Part shown: positions 62,201-64,000 of the stretch, piece by piece
Layout: each line of letters opens with the position of its first letter
Numbering within the stretch: position 1 is the stretch's first letter
Assembly (NCBI GenBank): GCA_023974075.1
Contig: CM043792.1
Span: 18,009,373 to 18,073,372 of the forward strand
Reading direction: 5' to 3'
Length of the DNA stretch: 64,000 nt
From: Chaenocephalus aceratus
Lineage: Eukaryota > Chordata > Actinopteri > Perciformes > Channichthyidae
Made by a program: the position numbers and the translations under genes
The notes under the pieces: generated by a model
Database searches by the model: none
What the model was told of the DNA's origin: nothing
The model's input: the letters and a program-made list of their open reading frames with translations, nothing else

Positions 62201-64000
62201 GTAGGAATGCACCAATTCAACTGCCAAACATCTACAACCATTTTTATCCGTTGTGTTAAATTTGTAGCAGCTAACTGTTGTGTTGGATTTTCATTTGATG
62301 TGTTTATTTTATGCTTCACTAGACGCATATTTCTGTTTGACTATAAAAGGAACTTTTTATTGAGTGCTTTAGTTGTACAGCAGGAAAAAAGGCTTTTCAA
62401 GCAGTTATTTTTAGATTATATCACAAATTATAAATTGGTTGAATTTGACATTTTATTGTAATAAGTGACTTTGAAATGGTTCAGTATTTTATGATGAGGA
62501 TGTGTTCGTTTCCTTGGCAAAAACAGGAAATAAATAACAGAAAAAACAAAAACACTAGTATCGGCTATCATCAAAATCAAAATGTGGTTTTAAATGTCTA
62601 TCAGCACAGAATTTCACAATGTGTGCATTCCTCGATACAAGCAGACTGGATGGAACATAAAGCTTTTAAACTCACCAGCAGAATCTCTCCAAACCCAAAG
62701 ACATGGTCGTCTGCGACTGAGCTCTTATTGGGTTTGTAGAGGAACAACGCCACTCCGCTCACAATAAGCAGCACACACAGATACTTAGCCAGCGGGTACC
62801 TCTTCCTCAGTATCGTCACACCGAGGATCATCACTGCAACCACACAACAGCAGCATGATGGACATTTTCTTTAAGCCATGAATATCAGGGTGACATCTCT
62901 CGGATTTGAAGTAATCCTACCCTGATACAAAATGTCAAGCGTTCCCCCCGAGAGTGGAAATTATGGAAACGCGAAAGTGTGTGTGTGTGTGTGTGTGTCT
63001 GTCTGTCTTATTGTCTGATTGTATGTGTGTGTGTGTGTGTCAAGAGATAACAAGCGGTGAGATATATCGTTCATGTACAAACAGAACAAACTGTAACCTG
63101 CCATGTGTGCTCATATCTGCTCACATGTGAAAAGATTGTGCTTACCTAATATGTACTTGATCAGTTAAGAGAGATATCAGATGATCTCTTATTTGTAATG
63201 TACTATACTATATATACACGAGGGTATTCTCACTTGCTTGTTTAAGTTCTATCCATCAACACATTAACCTGGGATTTAGAAACCTCTGAGTTAGTCATAT
63301 TGACAGAGATCACGACTTGGCATGGATCTTGCACTGTAACAGATGTAGGCAGGAACAAAACTGCACTAATTCACTTTTAACCAAGAGCAATCTTTAAATG
63401 CTAATGAGTAGGATTTCTTGATGGCTGTTTGAAAACACATCATAATAATAGCAATGGACAACAAGAAATGTCCTGAACATATTATTAAAAAAAGGCGAGT
63501 GGGAACGTGACTGCAACCCACATCGAGAGGGTCATGAGTGATGATAGAGCGGGATTATTTTTCATGAGCCTCTATGTTCTAAAATCCTACTCATTGTGCC
63601 TTTAAACATTAGTTTGACAGAGCTGTTCCTATTCTCATTAGTTGTTATTACTTTTTGAAATGAGCATGAGATGTAATAGACTGCACCCGATTATTACTTG
63701 AGTGTTTATACCAACTTTTATAGATTGTTTAGTATAAAACTACAAATATTCAGGCTTGTCATTACATGAAACCAGCTGAGAAGTACCTTCATTCTAATAA
63801 GATGTATTTGTCAAATCACACAAGGTATGATTACAGAAGTGATTCTCAGATTTACCTGGTATGGGCTTGCAGGACTTTCCCAACACCTATTGGCAAAGAA
63901 AACAAAGATTTAGGATAATAAGACGGAATGATACATTCATAAATCCATATTAGAATCATGTTACCAACTAAAAGGGCATATGTACCTGTGTGGGGTAGTT
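59263..64000 (-). CDS. slc35b1: SLC35B1, ER nucleotide/nucleotide-sugar transporter (C-terminal part)
   Basis: Seven minus-strand exons: 63,986-64,000 (continues outside), 63,856-63,886, 62,676-62,833, 61,969-62,095, 60,185-60,291, 59,875-60,028 and 59,263-59,315 (stop at 59,263-59,265). GT-AG borders and phases agree and give 214 residues, about two thirds of the roughly 322-residue family. Recognised blocks in order: [79 protein letters not shown] and [14 protein letters not shown]. These are the drug/metabolite-transporter fold with several membrane helices. The tail KTPKKTTH keeps a dilysine ER-retention-like signal. SLC35B1 is reported to exchange ATP for ADP across the ER membrane, and earlier to carry UDP-galactose. 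The start codon is outside the window. Confidence 0.95.
62977..63040. repeat. interrupted GT repeat in slc35b1 intron
   Basis: Two GT runs (about 62,977-62,998 and 63,024-63,040) separated by a GTCT-rich spacer, lying in the intron between the 62,676-62,833 and 63,856-63,886 exons. Confidence 0.85.

Overview
The window is teleost fish nuclear DNA. Two intron-containing vertebrate genes at the right end show this, as do the fish-type transposons: a Rex3-like LINE, Tc1, DIRS-type tyrosine-recombinase retrotransposons, hAT elements, TTAA-target elements and long microsatellites. A spiny-rayed (percomorph) fish seems likely from the repeat mix, but that is an inference.

Only two host genes are supported, both on the minus strand. 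ndufa4 (55,180-56,780) is complete, with four coding exons and 82 residues; it encodes a small inner-mitochondrial-membrane subunit now assigned to cytochrome c oxidase. slc35b1 (59,263 to beyond 64,000) has seven exons covering the C-terminal 214 residues; it is an ER nucleotide or nucleotide-sugar carrier and its 5' part lies outside the window. They sit head to tail about 2.5 kb apart, and nothing suggests shared function.

Positions 1-13,250 are AT-rich DNA without recognisable exons, with purine-rich tracts, a poly-G run and possible conserved non-coding sequence. Positions 13,250-27,200 are a graveyard of transposable elements with several exact target-site duplications (TSDs). They include a DIRS-like element (14,276-17,447) whose right inverted repeat is split by a solo LTR, a LINE carrying a hAT insertion and itself sitting in an older TTAA-type element (17,735-20,458), a second solo LTR (21,962-22,456), and hAT elements at 23,644-24,466 and 26,155-27,167. 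Positions 27,200-45,500 are mostly unique DNA with microsatellites, a few MITE-like repeats, a compact non-autonomous LTR retrotransposon (36,312-37,392) and a 432-bp GAA/TTC tract (44,351-44,782).

Positions 45,530-52,872 form one TTAA-flanked element expanded by successive insertions: a TA-flanked element, a second DIRS element in minus orientation, and inside that a broken Tc1, another TTAA element and a MITE. Positions 52,873-64,000 hold the two genes and their flanks.

I found no CRISPR array, operon, tRNA or rRNA gene and no intact transposase. The most informative content is the layered insertion history and the preserved end structures of the retroelements. All boundaries were read by eye, without alignment software.
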